From Acidobacteriota bacterium (GTDB lineage Bacteria > Acidobacteriota > Polarisedimenticolia > Polarisedimenticolales > Polarisedimenticolaceae): a stretch of DNA of 64,000 nucleotides. Below are positions 27,298-36,384 of the stretch, piece by piece. Position 1 is the stretch's first letter; the number at the start of each line of letters is the position of its first letter. The translations under genes and the position numbers were made by a program. Below the pieces are notes generated by a model that was not told where the DNA came from, did no database searches, and saw nothing but the letters and a program-made list of their open reading frames with translations. The stretch spans positions 1 through 64,000 of the forward strand of contig JAOTYK010000006.1 in the NCBI GenBank assembly GCA_029861955.1, given 5' to 3'.

Positions 27298-27917
27298 CAG
27301 ACCGTCTCGGCTCCGTTACGAAAGGCAGAGAGATGAGTTCGATAGTCTTCCCGAGACACGGCGATGCCACCGAAATAGGAGCGCTCGACTGCGAGGACAA
27401 GGTCCGAGAAGGAACGTCGTCCCGCAAACGAATGCGGCAATCGAGCCCGCAGTTCGCGACTGGTCGCGGATCGGTCGCGCGAGAGCGAGAGCTCGGTGCG
27501 CAGCCGTTCGATCGCCAGGAGGAGAAGTTGGTGGATGGCCTCGTCGTAGCGTTCCTCGGCAGCAAGACGCTCCACGGTGGCTAGATCCGTTCCCGGCCCG
27601 CCGGTTTCGTCGGGCAACTCGAGGGGCTCTATGTTCGACCGCTCCAGCGCCCGAGATTGAACATGACGCACGATCGCTGCGATCAACAGGATGGCGATCA
27701 GCGCGATGCCGATCCAGATCGCCAGTCGCATGACCGGGCCGAGGGCTGAAAGAAACGTCGGCGGGTCAACATCATCCAGCACCGGTTTGTCGGGTAGATC
27801 CGTCTGGTAGGTCTCGGATTCAAAGACTGCATCGAGATCCGATCGGGGAGTCTCGGCGAGCGCGCCGCTGAAGATTGCCAGGGACGCGAGCCCGGCGATC
27901 AGGAGCGACCTACTCAA
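27297..27917 (-). CDS. DUF4129-domain membrane protein
   Basis: A 206-residue protein with a signal peptide or first helix (LLIAGLASLAIFSGALA), an extracytoplasmic stretch, a second helix around 72-92 (AIWIGIALIAILLIAAIV) and a cytoplasmic DUF4129 tail (AAEERYDEAIHQLLLLAIE, ELRARLPHSF, VERSYFGG). It is the regular partner of DUF4350 in MoxR operons. The TGATG junction with the next gene gives tight coupling. It overlaps the upstream gene by 8 bp. Confidence 0.85.
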   Translation of the reverse strand: MSRSLLIAGLASLAIFSGALAETPRSDLDAVFESETYQTDLPDKPVLDDVDPPTFLSALGPVMRLAIWIGIALIAILLIAAIVRHVQSRALERSNIEPLELPDETGGPGTDLATVERLAAEERYDEAIHQLLLLAIERLRTELSLSRDRSATSRELRARLPHSFAGRRSFSDLVLAVERSYFGGIAVSREDYRTHLSAFRNGAETV

Positions 27918-28671
27918 AGGTCGCGATTACGTCGTCGGAAACGGCGCCCGTGCTCAGACGTCGGATTTGAGCGAAGACGACAGCGTGGATCGACGCGTTG
28001 AATGTCATCTGAACCCCCTGGCACGCACTCGAGACCAAGATCGTCAGCCAGGGCGATTCCGACCAAAAGGTGACAACGAAGGTCGGGATCTGCACCACGA
28101 AGCCGATGACAATCGCCATGAGGAACGAGAAAAAGATCTGCCATCGATTTCCCCGGGTCTGCTCAATGCTCTCGCGTATCGAGTCAATCGGTCCGAATTG
28201 GTCGAGAACGATCAACGGAACCATCAGGTACAGGCAGACTGCGGCGATGATCCCCGGAATCAAGCACAGGAACAAGCCGGCAATCAGTATCAGGAACATG
28301 AGGAATCCACCGACGAGCAGCGGCAGGAGTCGGCGGAGAATAAGGGCCGCCGCCTGCGCCGAGTCGGGCAGCCGATTCTCGAGAACGTCGTAGGAACGCA
28401 CGATGAAGAAGGCGTCCATGACGAACGCTACGAGGGCCAGGGCCAGTGTCGCCCCGTAGATCTGCAGAAAGAAGTTCGCGTCGATGGTCTCCGGCGGACC
28501 CCCGAACGCGTTCATGTTGTCGCGATAGACGGGGAGGAGCGAGATCAGAATGGCGTTGATGACAAGCAGAGCGCCGCCCGCCATGCTCCCGTGAATGACC
28601 ACCAGGCTCGAGAAGTTCTTCCAGGTCTCCTTGGCCAACTCGTCGAAGCTGATCGTCTTTTGGGGATACAT
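27910..28671 (-). CDS. Multi-pass membrane protein (YciC/GDPD-membrane-domain-like)
   Basis: A 253-residue protein with five or six hydrophobic helices and a central PGIIAAVCLYLMVPLIVLD segment, as found in YciC-like and glycerophosphodiesterase membrane-domain proteins. It is the first gene of the MoxR operon, with a strong GGAGGG 3-4 nt ahead of the ATG. A TATTAT -10-like box at about 28704 on the minus strand may be its promoter, but the -35 is poor. Function is unknown; its position suggests a membrane component of the same system. Confidence 0.75.
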   Translation of the reverse strand: MYPQKTISFDELAKETWKNFSSLVVIHGSMAGGALLVINAILISLLPVYRDNMNAFGGPPETIDANFFLQIYGATLALALVAFVMDAFFIVRSYDVLENRLPDSAQAAALILRRLLPLLVGGFLMFLILIAGLFLCLIPGIIAAVCLYLMVPLIVLDQFGPIDSIRESIEQTRGNRWQIFFSFLMAIVIGFVVQIPTFVVTFWSESPWLTILVSSACQGVQMTFNASIHAVVFAQIRRLSTGAVSDDVIATFE

Positions 28672-28894
28672 TGGCCCTCCAGGTCCCTGTTGTCCGCGAA
28701 TAATACCCGTCCTTCCGTCGGAATCCTACCGCCGTCGCCCACTTCGTAGGCGAACTTGCCGGTGGGTACCCGGGGCACTCTATTCGGGTCAGGGGGATCG
28801 TCTTTCGCTCGCGCGCCACGTCGTTGCTTCACAAGCTGCTAACACCGGCGACGCGGTGCACGACGGTCCGTGAAACACTCGACCGGAAACGCGG

Positions 28895-29470
28895 TCAGGG
28901 CTGATAGTAGGGGTTGGTCCCGGCGGCGTGATCGGTCACATCCATCACCTTGGTGATCTCGGGAACGTCCTCGAATAGGACTCGCTCGACACCTTCCTGA
29001 AGGGTCGCCTGAACCTGACCACAGCCCTGGCATCCACCGCCGAATTTCAGGTAGGCCACTCCGTCCTCGACAGCGACGAGCGCCACCATTCCTCCGTGGG
29101 ACGCGACCCCCGGATTGATCTTCTCGTCGAGCACACGCTGGACCGCTTCCGCGAGCGGACCCTCGGGACGCTTCAGGCCGGCGTTCGGAGCGATCACCCT
29201 GAACCCGCTCTCCTTGAGTCCATCGACGAAATCGATCTCCGCATCTTCCAGGAAGTGAACGTCCGTCTTGTCGGCGTAAAGTCGGACCCCGTCCTGCTCG
29301 AAGCTCTGGTCGCTATCGGCCACGTCTGCGGGGGCCACGAAGTTCAGCGCAAACTCCGGACGGGGGCTCCCGCCTCCATGCACGATGACGCGCAGGCCAT
29401 GATCCGTCTTGCCTTCCGAGGAGGCGATTTCCAGAAACTTCTCTCTCGCTGCGTCGGTCAACCTGATCAT
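28895..29470 (-). CDS. nfuA: NfuA-type Fe-S cluster carrier
   Basis: A 191-residue protein, the same length as E. coli NfuA. The N-terminal half is a degenerate A-type carrier fold (AREKFLEIASSEG; LRVIVHGGGSPRPEF) without its three cysteines. The C-terminal Nfu domain (INPGVASHGGMVALVAV) holds C147-x-x-C150 in GGGCQGCGQ, which binds a 4Fe-4S cluster at the dimer interface. It delivers clusters to apoproteins, notably under oxidative stress. The start at 29470 has GAGG 6 nt upstream and drops 54 unlikely residues. Confidence 0.92.
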   Translation of the reverse strand: MIRLTDAAREKFLEIASSEGKTDHGLRVIVHGGGSPRPEFALNFVAPADVADSDQSFEQDGVRLYADKTDVHFLEDAEIDFVDGLKESGFRVIAPNAGLKRPEGPLAEAVQRVLDEKINPGVASHGGMVALVAVEDGVAYLKFGGGCQGCGQVQATLQEGVERVLFEDVPEITKVMDVTDHAAGTNPYYQP

Positions 29471-29630
29471 CGCTGTCCTCTTCACCCTTGGGCGGTTATT
29501 CCCTGTGTTCCTGAAAGATAGCATCGGCCGAGCAGCACCGCCGCCGGGAGAGGATCGATTCGAAGTGGCCCAGTTCGGCTGATAGAATGGGATTTCACCG
29601 ATTCCTCGTGCCAGGAGGCCGCGCCAAACC

Positions 29631-30725
29631 ATGCATCATTCTGCTGTCCGATCGTTGCTCGTACTCCTAGTTGGAGGCCTGGTCGTCGTATTGGGCTCCG
29701 TGTCAATCGGACTCGCCGAAGCCCAGGTCGTCGTCAACGGAACGGTTGTCGACGAGAACTTTCAGCCGGTGAACGGTTGTCGCGTCGTGCTTCGAAACGC
29801 CGACGACGGCTCGGTCGTGATGAGCCTCCCCACCGGCGCGAACGGGCGCTACGTCATGTCCGTACCTGCCGGTGGGCGGTACGCACCCTTCTCGGTCATC
29901 ACCGCGAACGGGGTGCGCGTCGAATTGGTGGGTTACCCACTTCAAGTGGTCGCCCATACAACCAAGATCGATATCCAGGTTCCGGTCGTTGCCGGCGTCG
30001 CGATCGACGAGGGTCTCAATCGCACGGACCGGTTCTATACCGCGTTCGTCGAAGATGCACAGCTGCCGGAGAGGAGTCGCTTCGAGCTGGCGGTTCGCTC
30101 CCGGGAATTCGACATGTCGTCCCATCTTCTTTCCGAAGCGATCGTGGCGATCCAGCCAACGGGCATGCCGCAGGTCGAGTTCGGGGCCCGAATCGGCTAT
30201 GGCGCGGTTGACAACGACTTTGGCCCGGACGGTGGTGGTCTGATGGACACCGACGTGTGGGGGAAATTCGTTGTGAATCGTGCGTCTGCACGTGCCCCTC
30301 GATCGGCGTTTGGCGTTGTCATCACGCTGCCGACAGGTGACGAGGATATGGGACTCGGTTTCGATGCGATGCGATCGGAGATCTTCGGAGCGACGCGTTT
30401 CAACCGCGACCGACATGCGTGGTCCTTGCACTACGGTGTTCGGGTTAACGAGAACTCCGAGATCGGAACCGCGACCCTCGAGGGTGAAGTCGCGCCTGTC
30501 GCAGGTGCCGCGTGGATGATGGCCTTTCGCGAGACGATTCGCGTCAGCCTCGAAGCGCGCTTCGAGGGCGCCCGATTCGAGGGCGGCGAGGACGAAGCCC
30601 AGGTTCTTGTCGGTTGGACCTGGCGGGCCGTCGAGAACATGAAACTTCGCACGGCGATCGGCGCCGGTCTCGCCGACGGTTCACCGGATGTGATCGGCCA
30701 GTTCGGGGTCGCGTTTGACTTCTAG
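29631..30725 (+). CDS. Outer-membrane protein with carboxypeptidase-regulatory-like N-domain
   Basis: A 364-residue exported protein. The leader (LLVLLVGGLVVVLGSVSIGLAEA) is followed by a CarboxypepD_reg-like Ig fold (VVNGTVVDENFQPVNGCRVVL, GANGRYVMSVPAGG). The C-terminal 230 residues alternate like a transmembrane barrel and end in GQFGVAFDF with terminal Phe. CCAGGAGG lies about 12 nt before the ATG. It diverges from nfuA. The class resembles outer-membrane assembly or copper-style barrels, but no ligand can be named. Confidence 0.75.
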   Translation: MHHSAVRSLLVLLVGGLVVVLGSVSIGLAEAQVVVNGTVVDENFQPVNGCRVVLRNADDGSVVMSLPTGANGRYVMSVPAGGRYAPFSVITANGVRVELVGYPLQVVAHTTKIDIQVPVVAGVAIDEGLNRTDRFYTAFVEDAQLPERSRFELAVRSREFDMSSHLLSEAIVAIQPTGMPQVEFGARIGYGAVDNDFGPDGGGLMDTDVWGKFVVNRASARAPRSAFGVVITLPTGDEDMGLGFDAMRSEIFGATRFNRDRHAWSLHYGVRVNENSEIGTATLEGEVAPVAGAAWMMAFRETIRVSLEARFEGARFEGGEDEAQVLVGWTWRAVENMKLRTAIGAGLADGSPDVIGQFGVAFDF

Positions 30726-30891
30726 GCGTTTGTCCAAGGCGTCAGGGCTATCGTCTTTTTCCATTACCGACGCGGTGTTTTCCGGACTGTCCGGTTCGTC
30801 GTCGTCCAATTCAACGGACACGGGTAAAGTCTCGGGGCTGCCAACGTCCGCGTTTGGTGGTAGATAGAGGGGCAAGGAAAGGGAGAATCGC

Positions 30892-31083
30892 ATGCAATCG
30901 GGGTTTGTAGAACTCAATCTCTACATCTACCACTCGAGCCGTGGCGCGATGCTCGACGTCGTCATCTGGTGTCTTGGGCCCTACGTCGACTCCTGCCGCT
31001 CTTACTCGTTCCCGCGAGTCCTGCTGGCCGAACTGACTCGACTCATCTGTCGTGGCTACCTCAGCCTCCAGCGATCTCAGTAA
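30892..31083 (+). CDS. Possible small protein of unknown function
   Basis: A 63-codon frame preceded by a strong purine-rich site (AAGGAAAGGGAG, 6 nt before ATG). The product has three cysteines and no clear signal. It lies in a 481-bp gap (30726-31206) between the barrel gene and the tricorn gene. Beyond the hairpin at 31102 and the terminator at 31195 I see nothing else there. Overlapping minus-strand frames lack good start signals. The case rests on the ribosome-binding site alone. Confidence 0.3.
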   Translation: MQSGFVELNLYIYHSSRGAMLDVVIWCLGPYVDSCRSYSFPRVLLAELTRLICRGYLSLQRSQ

Positions 31084-31101
31084 AAACCCGGAGACGAAGC
31101 A

Positions 31102-31128
31102 GGCGGGGAGGACAATGTCCGCCTCGCC
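31102..31128. other. Stable hairpin without T tract
   Basis: GGCGGGG pairs with CCTCGCC (one G-U), and GGAC with GTCC, across an A/G mismatch, with an AAT loop. It follows the small frame ending at 31083 by 18 nt and could be an RNA 3' end or a processing signal. Confidence 0.4.
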
Positions 31129-31194
31129 CCCGGGTACCCCGATCCCCATAGACACGGCACGAATCCGATTTCACGGATCGCCGTATCGATGAGG

Positions 31195-31215
31195 AAAAAA
31201 GCGCGGCTAGCGCTT
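31195..31215 (-). terminator. Rho-independent terminator overlapping the tricorn stop codon
   Basis: On the minus strand AAGCGC-TAGCC-GCGCTT is followed directly by a run of T. The TAG stop of the protease gene lies in the hairpin loop, so the terminator starts inside the coding sequence. Confidence 0.7.
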
Positions 31216-34200
31216 CGGGTAGGCCGGGCGAATCGGTGTCACCGGCGGGTTTTTCTTGAGAGCGCCGAGGATTTCCTCGATCGCCCGTTCGAGCTGAGGG
31301 TCACCGCCGTCCCACATCAATGCCGGGTCGTCGATCACCTCGATGTCCGGATCGACCCCGTGGTTCTCGATGATCCACTCTCCGTCGGTGCTGTAGATCC
31401 CGAACGTCGGGGCCGTAACGACTCCGTTGTCGACCAGTGCGGGAGCCCCGCTGATCCCGATGAGGCCGCCCCAGGTTCGTGTGCCGATCAAAGGCCCCAG
31501 TCCCGCCTCGCGGAAATAGAAGGGGAATGCGTCCCCGCCGGAACCGCTCCACTCATTGACCAGCATGACCTTCGGACCCAGGTTCGAAACCGGTGGCCAC
31601 TGCCAGTCCTGACCGTCTCGTACACCCCACCAGTTATAGAGAGGACGGTTGAGCATCTCGACAAACCGGTCGGGGATCTGTCCACCGTCGTTGAACCGCT
31701 CGTCGATGATGAGCGCGTCCTTGTCCCACTGACCCTGGAACATTCGCATCAATTCGTTCTGACCATTGATGCCCGTATCCGGGACGTAGAGGTAACCGAC
31801 CCTGCCGTCCGTCGCCTCGTCCACGCGTCGCCGATTCGCCTCGATCCACGCGAGGTTGCGTAGCCGCGCATCGCCTCGAACCGTCTCGACCAGGACGTGG
31901 CGCGGCTCGGCGTCATCTGCAGTGACACCGATCGTCAGTTCCACCGTTTGTCCACCGAGACCCTGGAACGAGGCGTGGATCTCTTTGTCCGTGTCCAGCG
32001 CGATCCCGTTTACCGCCAACACGTAGTCGCCGACGTTGACATCGATACCGGGCATGCGTAGCGGGGATCGAGTCTCGGCATCCCACACCGCACCATCGAG
32101 GATCGCGGAGATCCGGAACGCGCCGTTCTCTATGACGAAGTCCGCACCGAGGAGTCCGACCGACTTGTTGTCGGCGCGCTCGGTATCTCCTCCTCCTCGA
32201 TACGCGTGACTTGCCGAGAGTTCTCCGATCAGCTCACCGATGACGAAGTTGACATCCCAACGGGTCATCGAATCGCCGATCAGTTTTCCGTACTGACGAC
32301 GCATGTTGTTCCAGTTAACGCCATGCATCCCGGGGTCATAGAAGTAGTCCCGCTCGATTCGCCAGGCATCACTGAAGATCTGTTTCCACTCGGCCATGGG
32401 GTCGAGTTGCATTTCTAGTTTAGAGAGGTCCAGAGGGCTCTCCATCTTTTGCCCCTTCGCCAGGTCCAGGATCGCCAGTTTTCCGGATGAGGCGACGAGG
32501 ATCTTCTTGCCGTCCGCCGACACGGTGAACCCGCCGGCTGGCGAGAAGACGGTCTCTTCCTTCCGCTCTTTCAGGTCGTAGTAGGTGATCGTTCCGCCGG
32601 GTTGTGGGCCGCCGCCCGCTCTTCCACCCTTCATGTAGACCAACTTGCCGGAGACTGCGGCCAGGTTGCCGTAGTTGCCCGCCTCCGGGGGGAGGACCAC
32701 CGCTCGGCGCTCAAAGCCCTCAAGGTCGATCGCTACGCCCTTGTCCTCCTCGTCCTCTTCGTCGTCCTCGTCCTTTGCGTCATCGTCGTCGGTCGATTCC
32801 TCGTCGGACTCATCCTCGATCTCTTCCTCGTCGTTGCGTGGAGCGAGGGGGGACGAGACGTCGTTCCTCAACGGGACTGCGATCAGGCGGGAAGAATTCG
32901 CGTAGACGAAGGCGTTGTCGAAATCGCTATAGATCGGAGTCATCGATCGGTTGCTGCGGTAGAACAGGTACTCGCCGTCGGGGTCGAAGGCGGGTCTCGT
33001 GTCGGTATAGAACCCCGAAGTGACCTGGTGCCGCTCAGCGTTTTCCGTGTCGTACAGGAACACCGCCCTCGATCGGAGGCCTAGATCGTTATCGTACGCC
33101 AGCCATCGACTGTCAGACGACCAGCTCACCGAGAAGTTGGCCAGCGCGCCATGGAACATCGTCGACGCCTGGTCAATCTCCTTGACCTTCCCGGATTCAC
33201 GATCGAAGACGTGCATCTTCATCGCCTGGTCGATCCACATCATCTTGTTGCTATCGGGGGACCACGTGACCCCGTACCGAAAGCCACGTCCTAGCGTGGC
33301 AAGTTTTTCGGTCTCGCCGCGGCCATCCGCAGCCGCCAGATAGAGATCGTATTCGCCGTCCCGATCGCTGAAGAACGCAATCGACTTCCCGTCGGGTGAC
33401 CAGGCCGGATAGCGCTCCGCCGACCCGGACCGATTGGAGAGGTTGCGAATGGGTCCATGTTCCGCAGGAACGGAAAAGACCTCACCACGAGCCTCGATGA
33501 CCGCCCGTTTGCCGCTGGGTGAGATGTCGGCCTGTCGTACGTAGTTGGCGACGTTCTCGGTTCGCGGCTTGAGGGTCGCGCGATCGGTCCGCACCTCGAC
33601 ACGAATGTCGTGGGTTTCCTCGGTAGCCAGGTTCAGAACGTAGAGTCGGCCGCCGTTCTCGAACACGATATCGCCAGGTCCGATTGCGGGGAAGCGGACA
33701 TCGAAGTCGCGGAACTTGGTGATCTGGCGTGTTGTCCCGTTCGTGGTGTCGTAGGCCCAGATGTTGGCTCGGCGGTCGGGACCACGGTCCGAGTGAAAAT
33801 AGACGGTGTCCCCGTGCCACATCGGCAGACTGTCGTTCGATCCCTCGTTGGGAATCGTGCTGGACTGCTTCGAGTCAAGATCGAACAACCAGATCTTTGG
33901 TGCGGTGCCCCCGCGGTATCTCTTCCACGTACGAAAGTCACGGGTCACCGTGGTGTAGGCGAGTTGCTTGCCGTCACTCGCGAGAGACCCGAACTCGCCG
34001 TACGGCAGTGGGAGTTTTGTCGCTTGACCGCCACGCGGTGAGATCCGGTAGAACTGATTGAAGCGTTGTTTCCCGCTGGCGCGTCCCGACGCGAAAAGGA
34101 TCGCGTTACCTTCGGGGTACCAGCCGAGGACTCGGTCGGCCATCGGGTGAAACGTCAGCCGCTTCGGAATGCCACCGCGGGTTCTAACGACGTAGACATC

Positions 34201-34473
34201 CTGGTTGCCGTCGTAGTTTCCGGTGAATGCGAGCCACTCGCCATCCGGCGAGAAACGGGGGAACTGCTCCTCGCCGGCGGGCGTGCTGATCCGATGCGCC
34301 TGCCCCCCAGTCTTGGCCACAAGCCAGATGTCTCCGGCGTAGACGAACGCGATCTGATCATCGGAGACATCCGGCTGGCGGAGCATCCGAGCATCGATAC
34401 CGGCCAGAAGCCCGGTTACCGCAGTCCCGGCGACGAGGCAAAGCACAAGAAAAGAACGTAGATATCTGCGCAT
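31207..34473 (-). CDS. Tricorn-type S41 protease, exported
   Basis: A 1088-residue protease with a signal peptide (about residues 1-25, FLVLCLVAGTAVTGLLAG). Two N-terminal beta-propellers of PD40/WD40-like blades occupy about 30-650 (FSPDGEWLAFTGN, WSPDSNKMMWID). A very acidic Asp/Glu insert at about 560-590 separates them from the protease core. The core has the S-H pair of tricorn (ELSASHAYRGG), a PDZ-like domain (VGDYVLAVNGIALD) and the S41 nucleophile S978 in SGSGGDAF, with an ENHG Glu. Archaeal tricorn degrades oligopeptides in the cytosol; this form should act in the periplasm. The start at 34473 sets the signal peptide at the N-terminus. Confidence 0.92.
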   Translation of the reverse strand: MRRYLRSFLVLCLVAGTAVTGLLAGIDARMLRQPDVSDDQIAFVYAGDIWLVAKTGGQAHRISTPAGEEQFPRFSPDGEWLAFTGNYDGNQDVYVVRTRGGIPKRLTFHPMADRVLGWYPEGNAILFASGRASGKQRFNQFYRISPRGGQATKLPLPYGEFGSLASDGKQLAYTTVTRDFRTWKRYRGGTAPKIWLFDLDSKQSSTIPNEGSNDSLPMWHGDTVYFHSDRGPDRRANIWAYDTTNGTTRQITKFRDFDVRFPAIGPGDIVFENGGRLYVLNLATEETHDIRVEVRTDRATLKPRTENVANYVRQADISPSGKRAVIEARGEVFSVPAEHGPIRNLSNRSGSAERYPAWSPDGKSIAFFSDRDGEYDLYLAAADGRGETEKLATLGRGFRYGVTWSPDSNKMMWIDQAMKMHVFDRESGKVKEIDQASTMFHGALANFSVSWSSDSRWLAYDNDLGLRSRAVFLYDTENAERHQVTSGFYTDTRPAFDPDGEYLFYRSNRSMTPIYSDFDNAFVYANSSRLIAVPLRNDVSSPLAPRNDEEEIEDESDEESTDDDDAKDEDDEEDEEDKGVAIDLEGFERRAVVLPPEAGNYGNLAAVSGKLVYMKGGRAGGGPQPGGTITYYDLKERKEETVFSPAGGFTVSADGKKILVASSGKLAILDLAKGQKMESPLDLSKLEMQLDPMAEWKQIFSDAWRIERDYFYDPGMHGVNWNNMRRQYGKLIGDSMTRWDVNFVIGELIGELSASHAYRGGGDTERADNKSVGLLGADFVIENGAFRISAILDGAVWDAETRSPLRMPGIDVNVGDYVLAVNGIALDTDKEIHASFQGLGGQTVELTIGVTADDAEPRHVLVETVRGDARLRNLAWIEANRRRVDEATDGRVGYLYVPDTGINGQNELMRMFQGQWDKDALIIDERFNDGGQIPDRFVEMLNRPLYNWWGVRDGQDWQWPPVSNLGPKVMLVNEWSGSGGDAFPFYFREAGLGPLIGTRTWGGLIGISGAPALVDNGVVTAPTFGIYSTDGEWIIENHGVDPDIEVIDDPALMWDGGDPQLERAIEEILGALKKNPPVTPIRPAYPKR

Positions 34474-34640
34474 GGAGACGGGACCTCTCCCGCGTGCCCC
34501 CGGGTTTGCGAGACGATTCGGCGACCCTCCTGGCACTACGGATGCCCGATGATACGCGCGACTCCCGTTTTTGTTCCACTGACGACGTCCGTCCCTTCGT
34601 GCTACAAAGGGCGGGCCCAATGGAGTCAGGGAGATCCTCG

Positions 34641-35258
34641 ATGTCAGAAACACCCCCCGTAGAGACACCCCCCGAGAAGCCCCCGTACGTGATCGAGGGG
34701 GCTCGGTCCGGGAGATCGAAGTGCAAGACCTGTCGTCGGACCATCAATAAGGACGCTCTCCGCGTCGGTGTGTTGATCGAGGGTCCGTTCGGGGTGGGCT
34801 ATCTCTGGCATCACCTCAACTGTCTTGCCCGTCGCCAGTTCGAGCGCGTCGAGGAGGCCTATCGCGAGGAGGCCTGGCAGCACGCGAAGACGCCTCCGCC
34901 CAAGCTTCCGCCCCTCGAACAGCTGGCGAAGCTCCAGGAGGAGGCGGAGGAAAAACGCAAACAGCGAAAGACGCCGCCGTACGTCGAACTGGATCCTTCG
35001 GGGCGGGCTCGTTGCAAGCATTGTGGCGAGAAGATCGAGAAGGGGTCCCTCCGGGTGGCGATGGGCCGCGGGATCGAGTTCGGCAATCAGATCCGCACCG
35101 CGGTCGCCAACGTCCACCCCGCCTGTGTGAGCGAGGAGTTCGACCACGAAGAGTCGACCATCGAGCGCGAAGGGTTTGTCGGAACGCTACGGGCCAACAG
35201 CGCCACGATGTCCGATGAACAGATCGAGGCGGCGCTTCGTGAGATCGGCGATCTCTGA
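34641..35258 (+). CDS. Protein with two PARP-type zinc fingers
   Basis: A 205-residue soluble protein made of two similar modules joined by a charged, Pro-rich helical linker (about 80-112). Each module has a PARP finger layout, CxxC then HxxC: C28/C31/H58/C61 and C125/C128/H159/C162. Each is preceded by SGR-x-x-C and followed by LRV, as in the zf-PARP family. In eukaryotes this finger recognises DNA breaks in PARP1 and DNA ligase III. No catalytic PARP or ligase domain is attached. GGGAG is 8 nt before the ATG at 34641; ATG 34620 is an alternative start. The next gene starts inside its 3' end. Confidence 0.8.
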   Translation: MSETPPVETPPEKPPYVIEGARSGRSKCKTCRRTINKDALRVGVLIEGPFGVGYLWHHLNCLARRQFERVEEAYREEAWQHAKTPPPKLPPLEQLAKLQEEAEEKRKQRKTPPYVELDPSGRARCKHCGEKIEKGSLRVAMGRGIEFGNQIRTAVANVHPACVSEEFDHEESTIEREGFVGTLRANSATMSDEQIEAALREIGDL

Positions 35259-36384
35259 CCGTTCGATACGTCGGAAGCTGAGGGGTTGTCTCTTTCGGCT
35301 GGCGGCGGCGGGATTGGCAGCGATCCTACTCTCAGCGGTTCTGGAGTTGGGGCTCCGACTGCTGCCGGTGAATCGGGGGCTGGCGGCGCAGGCCGTGACG
35401 ACCGACGATCCGATCCTGCATTTTCGACCCAATCGAGACAGCTACTACTCTCACGGCTGGCGCATGACGCTGGCCAACCCGATTCACACCAACAACGCCG
35501 GCTACGTCAGTGACCTCGACTATTCTTCCGAGGCGCCTCATCCGCTTCTGGCCATCGTGGGGGACAGCTACATCGAGGCGGCGATGGTCCCATGGGAGTC
35601 GACCGCGGCGGGGCGTCTGGCACGGGAGGTAGAGGGGACCGGTGCGGTCTATTCGTTCGGTGTTTCCGGAGCACCGCTTAGCCAATACCTCGCGCAGGTG
35701 GGGGACATTCGAGCCCGATACGGTGCCGATGGTTACGTCGTGCTGGTGGTTGGAAACGACTTCGACGAGAGCCTCGCGCAGTACAAGCAGGACCCGGGCT
35801 TCCACTACTTTCGCGAGCAGCCCGACGGTTCTCTTTCACTCGAGCTTCAGCCGCTCCAGATCGGTACCGCACGACATCTGGTGCGGCGATCCAGACTCGG
35901 GATGTATCTCGTGGCCAACCTTAAAATCCTGAATGTGCGATCCCAGCTTGCGGCCAGGGGCTCGGGTTCGGACTCCTGGGTCGGCAACACCGTCGCCGCG
36001 GCAGAACAACAACGAGTCGAGGATTCACGGCGTGCGGTCGACACGTTCCTTGCGCGACTTCCGGCTGCCGCGGGAGTGACTCCCGAGCGCGTCCTGATCG
36101 TCGTCGACGGGATCCGCCCTCAACTCTACGAGGACCGTCAGCTCGAGAAAGCTTCGAGTAGTTACTTCGCGCTGATGCGCCGCTACCTTCTCGAACGTGG
36201 ATCCAGTGCCGGCTTCGAGATGCTCGACATGCAGCCACGTTTCGTACAGAGGTTTCGCCGGACCGCCGAACGGTTCGAATTCGAAGAGGATGCCCATTGG
36301 AACGACGCAGGTCACGACGAATTTGCCAACGCCATTCGTGAGAGCCACCTGTGGCAGGCGCTGATCGTCGAGAATGGTAGATGA
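35215..36384 (+). CDS. SGNH/GDSL-type hydrolase-like membrane-anchored protein
   Basis: A protein of about 390 residues with one N-terminal membrane helix (LAAAGLAAILLSAVLELGL). The SGNH blocks are present: LAIVGDSYIEA (nucleophile Ser), SFGVSGAPLSQYL, VLVVGNDFDES and the C-terminal catalytic pair in HWNDAGH. This looks like AlgX/DUF-style acyl-transfer or esterase proteins acting in the periplasm. The start is uncertain: ATG 35215 overlaps the PARP-finger gene by 44 bp without an obvious site, while GTG 35239 has AGGCGG upstream. The stop overlaps the NRAMP-like gene (ATGA). Confidence 0.8.
   Translation: MNRSRRRFVRSAISDRSIRRKLRGCLFRLAAAGLAAILLSAVLELGLRLLPVNRGLAAQAVTTDDPILHFRPNRDSYYSHGWRMTLANPIHTNNAGYVSDLDYSSEAPHPLLAIVGDSYIEAAMVPWESTAAGRLAREVEGTGAVYSFGVSGAPLSQYLAQVGDIRARYGADGYVVLVVGNDFDESLAQYKQDPGFHYFREQPDGSLSLELQPLQIGTARHLVRRSRLGMYLVANLKILNVRSQLAARGSGSDSWVGNTVAAAEQQRVEDSRRAVDTFLARLPAAAGVTPERVLIVVDGIRPQLYEDRQLEKASSSYFALMRRYLLERGSSAGFEMLDMQPRFVQRFRRTAERFEFEEDAHWNDAGHDEFANAIRESHLWQALIVENGR

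Noticed and set aside
28672-28894. Possible gene or RNA between the MoxR operon and nfuA
   Set aside because: Frames here are shadows without start signals. Only a weak TATTAT box is visible.
31189-31863. 224-codon plus-strand frame opposite the tricorn gene
   Set aside because: It is antisense to the conserved S41 protease core and has no start signals.
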